A stretch of 64,000 nucleotides of DNA. Source: Roseiarcus sp963781895. Its GTDB lineage: Bacteria > Pseudomonadota > Alphaproteobacteria > Rhizobiales > Beijerinckiaceae. The translations under genes and the position numbers were made by a program. Under the pieces are notes generated by a model. The model saw only the letters and a list, made by a program, of their open reading frames with translations, was not told where the DNA came from and searched no databases. This document shows, in pieces, positions 8,364 through 19,400 of the stretch; the stretch's first letter is position 1, and each line of letters begins with the position of its first letter. The stretch covers positions 1 to 64,000 of the forward strand of contig CAWAIM010000038.1 of assembly GCA_963781895.1 (NCBI GenBank). Reading direction: 5' to 3'.

Positions 8364-11300
8364 TCAGCGGGTCAGCCCGCGCACGTTGGTGACGGCGCAG
8401 GTCATGCCCATCGTCGCGGGCACGACGCCGAACAGCCGCTCGATGGCATGGATCATCGTGCCGTCGATCGGCAGCGGTTCCGGCGCATAATCGCCCCATG
8501 TCAGGTCCAGATCGACGAATTGTTTCAAGACGGCGGAGCGCATCCAGAACATGGAGCCGATTGGAAAATTGAATTGCTCCGGCAAGTCTCCGCACTTCAT
8601 GCGAGCTGCGAGGTCGTCGGCATATTTCCGGTTGCCGGTCCATGAAAGAACGTGCGGATCATCCGGGAACACGATGCCGATCGCCGGATCGGACGCCATG
8701 GAAGAGAGAATTAAATCGAGCATGGCCCCGCCGTGCTTGCCGCCCAGCAGATTTTCCAGCAGGAACGTATTCCACGCCTCTGCGAATGACGGGTTTTCCA
8801 CGATGGAGGCTCTTCTTGGTGTGCAGGTGGCCGACGATATCGTAGGAAGCGCAGAGCGCCGGTCCGAATTGCGTCAGCAGCGGGCCGATGTCGCGCCCCA
8901 GATTTGGCGTGACTTGGACATCGACGATACGGCCGCGATAGGTCGAAAGCGCCTCTCTCGTCTGCGCGGCCGCGTCCTCGGAAATGACGCTGACGAAAAC
9001 ATCGGGGGTCGAAGCGTTGAGATTGAGACGTTCAACGATGCCCGCCAGTCGATCCGGGTAGAAGGCGTGCAAATGGAGCGCGACGCGCAGTCCCCCGTTG
9101 GGCGCTTTCTTTCGGCTGTCGCCGTTTTGAATGACGCGTTGAAGCCAGGGGCCCTCGGGCAGCCCCTTTCGCAAAAAGTCCGCGAATGGATCGCCGTTTG
9201 TCATTTCCTCGCGGCTGTTGCAGCCAGGAATAGACCGTCGGCTGGAAGCCGGGCATCGGCTTTCGAATGTCGAGCCCCGACGCCATGCGCCGCACGTAGT
9301 CCTCGACGATCTTCTCCTCGGGAAAAGATTCAACCTGCGAGTGCTTGAAGAAGTCGCTGCGGAACTTCCCGGAGGCCAGGATCGTGTCGACCTCCTGCTT
9401 GACTCGCGCTTCGGCGCCGACCGCCTGCATCGCGATCGCTTCGATCTTCGACGCATAGGCGCTCATGTCGAAGGCGGATAGGGCCGCCGCGCGAGAGCGT
9501 TCGGAAACGCTCGTCCGCAAATCATCGGAGTCCGCCAAGGCCGTCACTTTCCTGGCAAGATCATGCGTGTCGAGATATTGCGCCACGCATGGCCCCCCAA
9601 GGCCGTTTTCGCTCAGAAAATCCGCGATGCCGGTCGTCTTTTCGAAACACAGGACCGGAAGCCCCGCCATCAGCGCGTCGATCGCGACATTGGGGAGGGG
9701 ATCGAGACGCGACGACAGCAGCAGAAGGTCGGCAGTCTGATAGGCGAGTTCAATCTGGCTCGTCGAACGCAGAATTCTCATCTGCGGCCCGAGTTCGGCG
9801 CGCTTCATCTGGTCCGCCAGATAGACCGAGTAGGCAACTTCATTTTCCGGATCAAATCCGTTTCCAATCCAGACGAACTGGAATCGTTCCCCCCCTGGCT
9901 GGTTTTTGACGATCGTCGCGCAATCAATGAAAAGATCGACGCCCTTTCTCAGTTGGATATCGCCGAGCCCGATCACCAGGAATTTGCGATTCCCTCCTTC
10001 CGGACGCAGATTTCGTGTCAACCAGGCCTTCTCGATCGACTCGTCCGCAGGGACGCCGGGCCTCGCGGGAACAACGCATTTCCCCTGAGGCGCCACATGG
10101 ATGGACGCACCTTGATACAGCCAGAAGTCCGAAACGACGCTTTCGAGCGTTACCTTGGTGGAGAACACCGTCTCCGTCGATTGCGTGAGAACGTCGGGAA
10201 ACGCCGAACGAGGGCGCGTATAGGATGAGAACTCGTGGATCAGCGACACCGTCGGAACGCCGCCGATCTTCAACGCCCTCAGCACCCTTCGCGAACTCGA
10301 TGCTGTTGACGATCGCGAACATCAACGGGTGCTGGTCGGTGATGTCCTTGATCACGCTGTCGAGTTCTCCATCCGTCATCTGGAACCGGTCCGCAAGGAA
10401 TAGCGAAGCGCTCGCCTGGCGGAAGTGATCCGTGAGTTCTCCGCCGCCGAGGATCAGGCTGACGACATTGTACCGCTGGGACAGCTGTTGAACGATATTC
10501 AGCGCCAAGATGGGGGCGCCGGTCCTGGAGGCCTCGTGACTGACGACCAGGATCGTCTTCTTCCGCGGGTCCAGGGCCGCGGCCGGCGTGCGCCTGGTCG
10601 GAAGCGTAGCCTCGCGCACGGTCGGCTCGAGGGCTCTTCCGAGCGATCGCTTCGGGTCGCGCTTTTGGGCGCTCCTGGCGAAGCGCGCGGCCGATTTCGC
10701 TGAAAACGGGGGCGATTTGCTGGAAAGGTAGCTCAAGACCCGATGCCTCAGCAGGTCCCGGAAGACCTTTCCGGGCCGGCTGCGCGCGGCGGCGAGCTGG
10801 TTCCTGAGGTCGTCTGTCTGCGCAAGCTCGGCCCGGTGACTGTCCAGGACCTGATTGAGTTCCTCGACTTCGCGCCTGATGATCGGCGATGACGCGGTCT
10901 TTCCTCGTCAACCCGTCATCCTTCTCGCGCAGCTCGTGATCCTTGATGCGCAACTCGTGATCCTTGATGCGCAACTCGTAATCCTGCCGCTCCACGCGCG
11001 CGACGACATGTTCGAACTCAGCCGCTCGCGCTTCAGCGGCCTCCGCTCGTTGCGCTCCTTGCACAGCTTCGCCGGCGCCTCGTCGGTCGATGTAGACCGA
11101 CGAGGCGACATCCGGCAGTTCCGCGTCGCTGGCGACGCCAATCAGGTAGGGCGCCCGCGCCAGGCCGCTGCTCGCCTCGATGGACTGGGGCGCCCGCCGC
11201 TCGTAGCTTCGCCACGGACCGCCGCCCTCTGGGGCCGCGATCACCGAGCCGAGAATTGCGCGCTGACTCAATATCATTGCGTGGGCGAAGTTGGCGTGAA

Positions 11301-11842
11301 GAAAGGACTCGAACTCCGGCTCGGTCAGCTCCAGCATGTGAAACTCGTTGAAGTGCTCGCCTCGCGCGGAATAGACCCTGCGGTCGGGCGTGCTGACGAT
11401 AAATAAGTCCGCCGGGGCGCAGCACGCGCCGAACCTCCGCCGCGAAGCGCGCGTGCTCGCGCACATGCTCCAGGGTCTCGAACGAGACGACCGCGTCGAT
11501 CGAGGCGTCGTCGAGCGGCAGGTCGAGCGCGCTGCCCTGCAGAAAGCGCAAATTTTCGGCCCGGTAGGCGTCCCGCGCATGCGCGACCGATCCCGAATCG
11601 ATGTCCACGCCGGTGACGCTTCGGGCGACATCGGCGAGAATCGCCGATCCGTAACCCTCGCCCGACGCCACGTCGAGAACGTCGAGCCCCGCGCACAGGT
11701 CGCGGGCCAGACAGTAGCGGTGGAAGTGCTCGAACTCGATCTGCCCGTCGATCGCAGTGGTCATGCGCTCGCCGGTGAACTCCAGGCTCTTAGTCGGGAT
11801 TGCGATCCTGAAATTTCCGTCTGTGACGTTCGTTTTTGCCAT
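8364..11842 (-). CDS. Giant polysaccharide protein: methyltransferase + coiled coil + GT4 + rhamnan synthesis F domain (frameshifted)
   Basis: About 1160 residues once frames are joined; shifts lie near 11400, 10860, 10280, 9200 and 8800. Order: SAM methyltransferase (VLDVASGEGYGSAIL, then SFETLEHVREHARF and RPGG); hydrophilic coiled coil with KDHELRI heptads; GT4 glycosyltransferase beginning TILVVSHEASRTGAPILAL with GLGDIQLRKGVDLF and DPLPNVAIDALMAGLPV; and a RgpF-like domain (LRVALHLHAFYPDRL, NLGRDIGPLL, VGHLHTKKS, FLLENLLGG, IGIVFPDDPHVLSW, PLPIDGTMIHA). Such fused proteins assemble or cap rhamnose-rich O-antigen or exopolysaccharide chains at the cytoplasmic membrane. The coiled coil may act as a spacer between chain-modifying and polymerising domains (inference). 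The start ATG at 11842 is followed directly by the methyltransferase domain. Confidence 0.78.
10928..10990 (-). repeat. Three tandem 21-bp repeats inside the coiled-coil region
   Basis: On the plus strand three consecutive 21-base units start at 10928, 10949 and 10970 (CGCAGCTCGTGATCCTTGATG, then a copy with AACTC, then a diverged copy). On the minus strand they encode the heptad KDHELRI repeated, so repeat-number change would lengthen or shorten the coiled coil by exactly two helical turns without breaking the frame. Confidence 0.8.
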
Positions 11843-11969
11843 TATTCATCTCGTTGTCTTAATGGGACAGGTCGCCGCCGGTTGTATTGTTCGACTCCCG
11901 CGTGCAGCTAAAACACGCTCAACTGTATAGCCTCATGCCGAGGACAGGATCGCCAGCAACGCGAAGACT

Positions 11970-12605
11970 CTAAGTCCTGTTGGCGAATAAGCGATCGTAG
12001 AAATTAAGATCATCTGCAAGCAATTCTGCCAACTCGCTCATTGTTTTATGACAGCTCATTAAAGTGGCGCGCTCCTTATGACCGTTCTCCGTGCGATTCG
12101 TGTGAACCTCACCGCTAAGCGGAAGATTGATGAGAGATCCAAGCTTGAGATAGTCCTCCCGCCTTGTCTCGTGAAATCCGATAAAATCAAAAGTATTCAT
12201 ATCAAAGCCGCCAAAATAAGCGTCAGACATATGGCGTTGAAACGGTGCGTATTTCGCAAATTCTATAATAGATGGCTTCTCATTCAGAAACTTTAAGTGC
12301 CAATAGTTGTCGCTTGGCGGAAAATCTCTCCAAAAGAAATAAATAGATATCAGATTATCAATTGGGTTTCGTAGAATTGTAAATAGAAAGCGATTTCTCA
12401 ACTTGGAGTATCGTGTGGCTCTAAAGTGTCCATGAACCATCGTATATTTCGCCGGGAGTTCATCAACTTCTTCCATGGCGTGCGGGCCAAGCGGATGGTG
12501 CGCGTAATCCAGCAGAAGGCTTTCTCCAAGCATCCTTTCGAGCTGAATCTTTAGGGAGCTGCCGCCGGCCTTGGGGAAGTGCACAGACACATAGGGGGGC
12601 GCCAT
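11970..12605 (-). CDS. Sulfotransferase family protein
   Basis: A 211-residue PAPS-dependent sulfotransferase of the Sulfotransfer_2 type. The 5'-phosphosulfate loop is VHFPKAGGSSLKIQL (residues 8-22), and the 3'-phosphate site is TILRNPIDNLISIYFFWR. VHGHFRATRY and DFIGFHETRR are further family landmarks. It would sulfate a carbohydrate acceptor, probably part of the surface polysaccharide made by the adjacent genes. I chose the ATG at 12605 because GGAAG sits 7-8 bases upstream and the conserved domain starts at once; a TTG at 12665 would add 20 residues. AT-rich compared with both neighbours, which suggests separate acquisition. Confidence 0.82.
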   Translation of the reverse strand: MAPPYVSVHFPKAGGSSLKIQLERMLGESLLLDYAHHPLGPHAMEEVDELPAKYTMVHGHFRATRYSKLRNRFLFTILRNPIDNLISIYFFWRDFPPSDNYWHLKFLNEKPSIIEFAKYAPFQRHMSDAYFGGFDMNTFDFIGFHETRREDYLKLGSLINLPLSGEVHTNRTENGHKERATLMSCHKTMSELAELLADDLNFYDRLFANRT

Positions 12606-12872
12606 AGGAGACTTCCATTTGAATGGTTCGGCGCCGCCGATACCACTGTACCTGTGGAGCGGCAAGGCGGAACCGCACCTGGCGATTGCGTAGCGAATGC
12701 CGACAAATAGCTCAGAGAATTCTTGGTTGAAGCGGCCTTTGTAGAGTGCCGATGCCGTGGTATCACCCGGGCGCCAAGCTGGTATGCGTCCGTCATCGAG
12801 GCGGCAGGAGCAGGATGGCGAAATGTTGCTCTGCTCGGCGCGGAACCTGCCATCCGCTGATCGTCGAGGCCT

Positions 12873-13598
12873 TTGGAATTATGGAGGCGGCGCTTGCCAG
12901 TATGCTCGATTTGCGGTGGCGCGAGGTTCTCCTTTCGAAAGGTTCTCTGGCCTGAACTGATCGCCCAATGGCAATTGTCGGAGGTCGAGACCGCCTACGT
13001 CGACGAACAGCAGGGTCGCGCTTGCGACGACTGCGGCGCCAACTTGCGCGTTGTCGCGCTTGGCGACGCCGTGCGCCAAGCTTTAGGGACGGACGCGCCG
13101 CTTCAGGCTTTCGTATCGACATCGGCGGCCGCGAAATTGCGCATTCTCGACATCAATGGCGCGGCGGCGATATCGCCGACGCTGGCGAGGCTTCCGCTCT
13201 ATGTCCGCGCTGATTTTCCCGCCGTCGACATGCACGCCTTGCCGTACGGCGACGAGAGTTTCGACCTGGTCATTCACTCCGACACGCTCGAACATGTGGA
13301 GCGGCCGGTCCGCGCGCTGGAGGAGTGCCGTCGCGTCCTCGCGCCCGGCGGGCGGGTCTGTTTCACCATTCCGATCATCGTCGGCCGGTTGACGCGCGGG
13401 CGCGCCGGCCTCGCCAAGAGCTACCATGGCGATCCGTCCGTCGGCTCGGACGACTTCATCGTTCATACGGAATTCGGCGCCGACGCCTGGTGCTTCGTGA
13501 TGCAGGCGGGGTTCACCCATGTCGCCATCAATCAGGTGCGGTACCCGGCCGCGACGGCGTTATCCGCCTGGTGCGATCATCCTCGACCGGCCAGCTAG
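12873..13598 (+). CDS. SAM-dependent methyltransferase with N-terminal cysteine pairs
   Basis: About 241 residues. The N-terminus carries VCSICGGARF and later RACDDCGANLRV, two CxxC pairs that probably bind zinc. The catalytic part has LRILDINGAAAIS in place of the usual motif I, then FDLVIHSDTLEHVERPVRALEE and RRVLAPGGRVCFTIP, typical of Methyltransf_11. Motif I lacks the classical G-x-G-x-G, so activity is not certain. The TTG start at 12873 has no strong ribosome binding site, and the true start could be slightly downstream. It is followed after 15 bases by another methyltransferase in the same direction, suggesting co-transcription. Probable role in sugar or nucleotide-sugar methylation. 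Confidence 0.7.
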   Translation: MELWRRRLPVCSICGGARFSFRKVLWPELIAQWQLSEVETAYVDEQQGRACDDCGANLRVVALGDAVRQALGTDAPLQAFVSTSAAAKLRILDINGAAAISPTLARLPLYVRADFPAVDMHALPYGDESFDLVIHSDTLEHVERPVRALEECRRVLAPGGRVCFTIPIIVGRLTRGRAGLAKSYHGDPSVGSDDFIVHTEFGADAWCFVMQAGFTHVAINQVRYPAATALSAWCDHPRPAS

Positions 13599-13613
13599 GA
13601 GCAACTCGAGACC

Positions 13614-14423
13614 ATGAGCGTCTACGATCAGGACGGCCTTCGCAGCATCCACAATCACGAATTCATGACGGACCCCGATTTCCTGCGCGCCTACAATCGC
13701 GGCGTCAAGGCCGTGGGCTGCGACTATCAATGGCACTGGCGCGTCCACATTGGTCTCTGGGCGGCTGCTTCGGCTGCGAAGCTCCCCGGCGACTTCGTCG
13801 AGTGCGGCGTCAATCGCGGCTTCATGAGCTCCGCCATCATGACTTTGTTGAATTGGGATAGCACTGGCCGCGCGTTCTATCTCCTCGACACGTTTGCCGG
13901 CATCGACGAGCGCTATATTTCTCCCGAGGAAAAAGTCGCCGCTATCATGGAGCGTAACGCCCAAGACATCGCCAGCGGATTTTACACGCTCGATTTGCAA
14001 GGTGTGCGCGAAAATTTCTCCGAGTGGAAGAATGTAGAGATCGTCGTCGGCGCGATCCCGGAAACGTTACATGCGATCAAGTCGGAACAGATCGCGTTTC
14101 TTCACCTGGATCTCAATTGCTCGCCGCCGGAAGTCGCGACATTGGAGGCGCTGTGGGATCGCTTGGCGCCGGGAGCGTTCGTGCTGCTCGACGACTATGC
14201 ATACTCCGGGTATCGCCCGCAGAAACTCGGCATCGACGCCTTCGCCCGGTCGCGCGACATCGCGGTCCTGTCCCTGCCTACCGGTCAGGGACTGATGATC
14301 AAGCCCGCTTCGGACTTTCCGACACGAAACGCCGCCGCATCGGAAAGTCGGGCAAATTGGGCGAAGCGACTGAAGAGGCTTGTGCTTTCTGTGCGCCCGT
14401 CTCCGCCTTCGCCGGACGCTTGA
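13614..14423 (+). CDS. TylF/MycF-type O-methyltransferase
   Basis: A 269-residue methyltransferase of the TylF (macrocin O-methyltransferase) superfamily. GDFVECGVNRGFMSSAIM (about residues 60-77) is the SAM loop, FYLLDTFAGIDE is the acidic strand typical of this family, and FLHLDLNCSPPEVATLEALWDRLAPGAFVLLDDYA supplies the metal-binding aspartates. Known family members methylate sugar hydroxyls of macrolides or surface glycans using Mg2+. Start ATG at 13614 is preceded by GGAGCAACTCGAG. Together with the preceding gene it forms a small two-methyltransferase operon in the polysaccharide region. The C-terminal 35 residues are low-complexity and basic. Confidence 0.8.
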   Translation: MSVYDQDGLRSIHNHEFMTDPDFLRAYNRGVKAVGCDYQWHWRVHIGLWAAASAAKLPGDFVECGVNRGFMSSAIMTLLNWDSTGRAFYLLDTFAGIDERYISPEEKVAAIMERNAQDIASGFYTLDLQGVRENFSEWKNVEIVVGAIPETLHAIKSEQIAFLHLDLNCSPPEVATLEALWDRLAPGAFVLLDDYAYSGYRPQKLGIDAFARSRDIAVLSLPTGQGLMIKPASDFPTRNAAASESRANWAKRLKRLVLSVRPSPPSPDA

Positions 14424-14563
14424 CGGCGAAGCAAATTCGCGCGGGGCTCCTCCCAACCTCTCGCGCGCCGCGCCACTGCCGTGCGCGCTCGCAGAACGCC
14501 GGTTCTGGTCGGATTTCCTGTGCGATCGGCCGACATTTGGGGAAAGTCGGCGCACGGGTTCTA

Positions 14564-14593
14564 TTGACAAAGTGATGCGTGAGAAAATATTGT
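14564..14593 (+). promoter_or_regulatory. Candidate sigma-70-type promoter upstream of the TPS pair
   Basis: TTGACA at 14564-14569 is followed after 18 bases by TATTGT at 14588-14593, about 47 bases before the tpsB start, in a locally AT-rich patch within GC-rich surroundings. It fits a housekeeping promoter for the tpsB-tpsA pair, but the -10 box is imperfect. Confidence 0.4.
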
Positions 14594-14639
14594 ACTATTC
14601 ATTGGCAGGACTTAGTTTTTTCTAATAAACGGCGAGGGG

Positions 14640-16419
14640 ATGGCGATCTATTTCCGCGCGCAAGTCGGATGTCGAGCAGCCAGGGTTTTGCCGATCGGGC
14701 GCCGCCGCGGCAGACCGGCGTCGTTAGCGACCATTGTCGCGGCGTCCTTGTTGGCGCCGGACTTGGCGACCGCGCAGGCGATTTCGCCGTCGCAGGTGAC
14801 GCCGAGCAATTTGCGGCCGGCAGCGGCGCCCTCGGGAGCCATAAGCTTATCGAATGCGGCCGGTCTGACCGCGCCGCCCAATGCGCGGAACCTGTCTGTC
14901 ACGTCTCTCGGACGTGGCGGTGAGCGGCGGCTTTGCCGAACTTCAGGCCGAAACGGCCGCCATCACCGGCAGAATCCGCGGCAGGAAAGTCAGCGTCGCC
15001 GATATTTTCGCCGCCGCCAACGCGCTCGAGCAGGCCTACGCGGCTCGAGGCTATGTGCTGGTGCGCGTCGCCGTGCCGCCGCAAAAGTTGCAGAATGGCG
15101 GAACCCTTCGCCTGGTGGTGATCGACGGGTTCGTCGAGTCTGTCGATGTGAATGGCGTGCCGGAAAAACAGCGGGCGTTCGTGACGGCGCGGATGGCCTC
15201 GCTGATCGGCGAGCGGCATGTGACGTTGAGCGAAATCGAGCGCAGGCTGATCCTGGCCTCGGACGTGCCGGGAATGACGCTCAGTTCGACGATCGCGCGC
15301 GGCGCGGCGCCGGGAGGGACGCGGCTGGTGCTGGAGGCCGCGCAGAGCGCGGTGACGGGTTCGGCGGGGTTCGACAATCGACTGCCGAGTTCGCTCGGGA
15401 ATTTCGCGCTCAACGCCGCGCTGGCGCTGAACGACCCGTTCGGATGGGGCGAGCAGATCTACGGCGCGGCGTCTTCGGGCTATAATCTGGGCGAAGTGCT
15501 GAACGCGACGACGCCGATGCAGTTGCTGGGCGGCGGCTTCGTGCTGCCGATCGGCGTCGACGGCCTCAAGATCAATCCCGAATACACCAATTCGATCACC
15601 AGGCCTATTCCGATCTTCGGCACGCCGGAGGAGGTGGGATATTTTCAACGCTTCGATCTGCGGGCGAGCTATCCGCTCATTCTCAACCGGATGCAGGCGC
15701 TCACCGTTCAGGCCACTTACGAATGGGACCAGGAGTACCTTGTCCCGATCGGCTTCGACCGGACCCTCTACGACGACCAGTATAGCGTCGCCCGGTTTCA
15801 GCTCGAGGATCATTTGCGAACGACCTTCGGCGCCCTGCTCGAAGGAACTCTGGTGTTTTCTCAAGGTCTGGGCGGGCGAGGCGAGGCGGAGGCCGCCGCG
15901 ACCGGCGTTCCGCTCTCGCAGCAGGGCGCGAGTCCGACCTTCAGCAAGCTCGGACTTGACGCGCGATGGCTGCAAACCCTGCCGAACGATTTGCAGGCGA
16001 CCCTGATCGGACAGGCGCAGACGAGCTTCGGCGAGCCCCTCTTTATCGCCGAGCAGTTTTCCCTGGATGGTCCGCAGGCGGCGTCCGGCTACCCCTTGGG
16101 CACGTTCACCGTCGACGAGGGCGCGACGCTGCGCGGAGAGATCCAGCGATCGTTTCCTTTGCCGTTGAGCGGCGCCCGGACGACGGTCGCGCCCTACATA
16201 TTCGCCGCCGCCTCGCGAGGATGGATCGATCAGCCGACTGCGGTGCAGCAGGGCCAAATCAGCGCAGAATCATTCGGCCTCGGCGTTCGTCTCGGAGCGG
16301 ATGCGCTGGGCTCGCCGCTCGGCGGAACGTTCAGCATCGAGTTGGCTCGCGGGCTGTCCAACGTCGTCGGGGAGGGGCAGGTTTATCGCGGCAATGTGGC
16401 CTTCGCCGTGAAGTTCTGA
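14640..16419 (+). CDS. TpsB outer-membrane transporter (ShlB/FhaC/HecB family), one frameshift
   Basis: About 590 residues. It forms the outer-membrane beta-barrel pore that exports the partner TpsA protein. A long basic N-terminus and hydrophobic signal segment (SLATIVAASLLAPDLATAQA) precede POTRA-type sequence: IFAAANALEQAYAARGYVLVRV and GTLRLVVIDGFVESVDVNGV. The C-terminal half is a 16-strand-type barrel with alternating aromatic/glycine strands, ending in FAVKF with the terminal Phe required for BAM insertion. A frameshift near 14905-14935 joins ARNLSVT to LSDVAVSGGFAEL. Followed directly by the secreted partner gene, the standard TPS order. Confidence 0.85.
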
Positions 16420-16452
16420 ATGGCTCGGGATCGAGGTTGGAGCGGAGTTTCG

Positions 16453-19400
16453 ATGGCGGACGCGACGAATCGGCGCCGGACAAGATTGGGCGGACTGTCG
16501 TCGTCGCTGACGCTGTCTCTCGCCCTCGTCTCGGCGCTGAGCTCGCCTCGGGCGCAGAACCTGCTGCCGACTCACGGGGTCGTCACGTCGGGCGCCGCGT
16601 CGATCAATCAGTCGGGCGCCAACCTTTCGGTGACGCAGACCACGCCGCGCGCGATCGTCAATTGGGGCAGCTTTTCGATCGGGCAGAACAACAGCGTCAC
16701 GTTCGATCAGCCGAGCGCGTCCTCGGCGATCCTCAACCGGGTGACGGGTGCGACGACCTCGGCCATCGCGGGCCAGCTCGACGCCAACGGCCAAGTGTAT
16801 CTCGTCAATCCAAACGGCATCGCCATCACCAGGACCGGAGCGGTTCGGGTCGGCGGCGGCTTCGTCGCCTCGACGCTGGGGATTTCCGACCGGGACTTCA
16901 ACCGCGGCAATCTCAACTTTGCCGGCGGCGGCGCTTCCGCCGGCGTCGATAACGCCGGCTCGATCCAGGCCGCCGCGGGCGGGTTCGTCGGCTTGCTGGG
17001 AGGAACAGTTTCCAATTCGGGCGTGATCTCGGTGCCGTTGGGCAAGGTGGCGCTGGGCTCCGGAGAACAGGCGACGCTGAACCTGACAGGCGACAATTTC
17101 CTGCAGGTCGCGCTTCCTACCGGCGCGAAGACCGCCGACGGCCAGGCGCTCGTCGACGTGTCCGGCAAGATCAGCGCGGCGGGAGGATCGGTGCAGCTCA
17201 AAGCCGCGACGGTCGCGAAAGCGATCCGCGACGCGGTCAACGTCCCAGGCGAAATCTCCGCGACGTCGGCCTACGCGAGCGGCGGTTCGATCATTCTCGG
17301 CGGCGGACCCGGCGGAAACGTCGTCGTGAAGGGGCGACTTTCGGCGTCGGGCGGAACGAAAGGGGGAGTGATCGGCATCAGCGGCCGCAACGTCGCGCTC
17401 GACCACGCGCAGATCGCCGCAGCGGGCGCGCGGGGCCGAGGCGGATCGGTGACGGTTACGGCGACGAACGCGGTCAATCTCGTTTCGACGGTCATCGACG
17501 CCTCGGGGGCGACCGGCGGCGGCGCCATTCGCGTCGGCGGCGATTTTCATGGCGCGAGGGATATTCCCTCGGCTCAATCGGTCACGATAGACTCCGGATC
17601 GACGCTGAACGCCAGCGCTACGCAATCAGGCGACGGCGGAACGGTTGCGGTCTGGTCGGACGCGCTGACGAACTTTGGCGGACGCATCGAGGCGACGGGC
17701 GGACCGCAAGGCGGCGACGGCGGTTCGGTCGAGGTATCAGCCAACGCGGCGACGAAAGGCGTTCTGAGCTATACCGGACTTGCCGATCTCACGGCGCCTC
17801 GAGGCGCGGCGGGCACGCTGCTGCTGGACCCGTACGACATCGTCATTTCGACCGGAGCGGATTCCGGCGGGACGTTTTCAGGCGGCGTCTATACGCCGAC
17901 GGCGACGTCGGTCATCAACACAACGACGCTCGAGACTCAGCTCAGCCTTGCCAATGTGATCGTCTCGACCGGGTTGACCGGCAGCCCGGGCGCCGACGCG
18001 GGCAACATCACGGTTTCGGCGCCGATCACGTGGGCGTCGAATAACAGCCTGACGCTCATTGCGGCGAATGCGATATTCGTCAACGCTTCGATCACCGATA
18101 CGGCTGCAGGCGGCATCACATTCGAGGGTCCCACGAGTCTTTCGGCAAATGTCACGACCGCCGGCGGCGGAATCGCGTTCCTCAACGCCGTCGCTCTCGG
18201 CGCGAATGCGACGGTCAGCGCCGGCGTCGGATCCGTCACATTCGACAGCACAGTCGATGGCGGCTCTAACCTGACAGTGAGCGGCTCGGTCGTGACTTTC
18301 TTCGATAATGTCGGCTCGATCACGCCGCTTGGCGGCCTCAGCGTGACCGGCCTGACCAATCTCAACGGCAACGTCACGACCAATAACGGAGCGATCACGT
18401 TCAACAACGCGGTCCTGCTCGATACGAACGTGACGGTCAACTCCGGCACAGCGGCCACCACTTTCGGCGGCACTGTCGATAGTTCTTGCATCGACTGCTC
18501 TTTCCCCCCTGCTTTGGACCTGACAGTAAGCGCGGGCGCGATCAGCTTCGGCGGCGCGTTGGGCGGGACGAACCCCTTGGGCGCCGTATCGTTGACCTCG
18601 ACCAACTCCATGACGTTGCCGTCAATTTTTGCGACGACCATTCTGGCGCAGACGACAGCGCCCGCCGCCAATCTTACGTTGGGACCGGGAACGATCTTGA
18701 CCGCATCCGGCCCCGGCGCCCCTGTGACGCTGGCGGCGGGCCTTGGTTTCATCAATCAGTCCGGCCTGGGCCCTGGCGCGATCGACCTGACCACGCCCGG
18801 CGCGCGGTGGTTGGTCTACTCGGCCAATCCCGCGAACGATGTCTTCGGCGGGTTGGACAGCGGCAACACCGCGGTCTGGAACACCCCATTCGGCGGGACC
18901 GTGACCGCGCCCGGCAACCGATACGTGTTCGCCTTTCAACCGTCGATCACCGTCACGTCGATCAACGACAGCAAGACCTTCGGCGAGGATGTGACGTCCC
19001 GGGTCGCGACCGACTACATCATCAGCGGCGTGCAGCCGGGCGTCCCCGGCGCCTATGTCGGAGATACCGCGGCGGCGGTATATAGCGGCGCGCCGAGCGT
19101 CACTTCGCTGGGCTCTCCCGCATTGGCGCCGTTCGAGTTCAGTCCGTATCCAATCACGGTCGGGCTCGGCAGTCTCGTCATCGGCGACGGCTATGGGTTT
19201 GTCGCCAACTCTGCTGGCCTCTTGACGGTGTTGCCCGTGTTCCTGCCATCCGACCCAGGGATGATCCCGGGCCTGACCCAGATCAGCTCCCCCACGCCGA
19301 CAGGCTACGACGTGGGCGGTTTCGACGACTTTCTGCCGGACTTTGTCCCTGAATGCGATCTGGGTCCCAATCTGCCGGACCCGAATCGCTTTCGCGATCC

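Noticed and set aside
10928..10990. Short tandem repeats as a possible CRISPR array
   Set aside because: The units are directly adjacent without spacers and encode coiled-coil heptads in frame.
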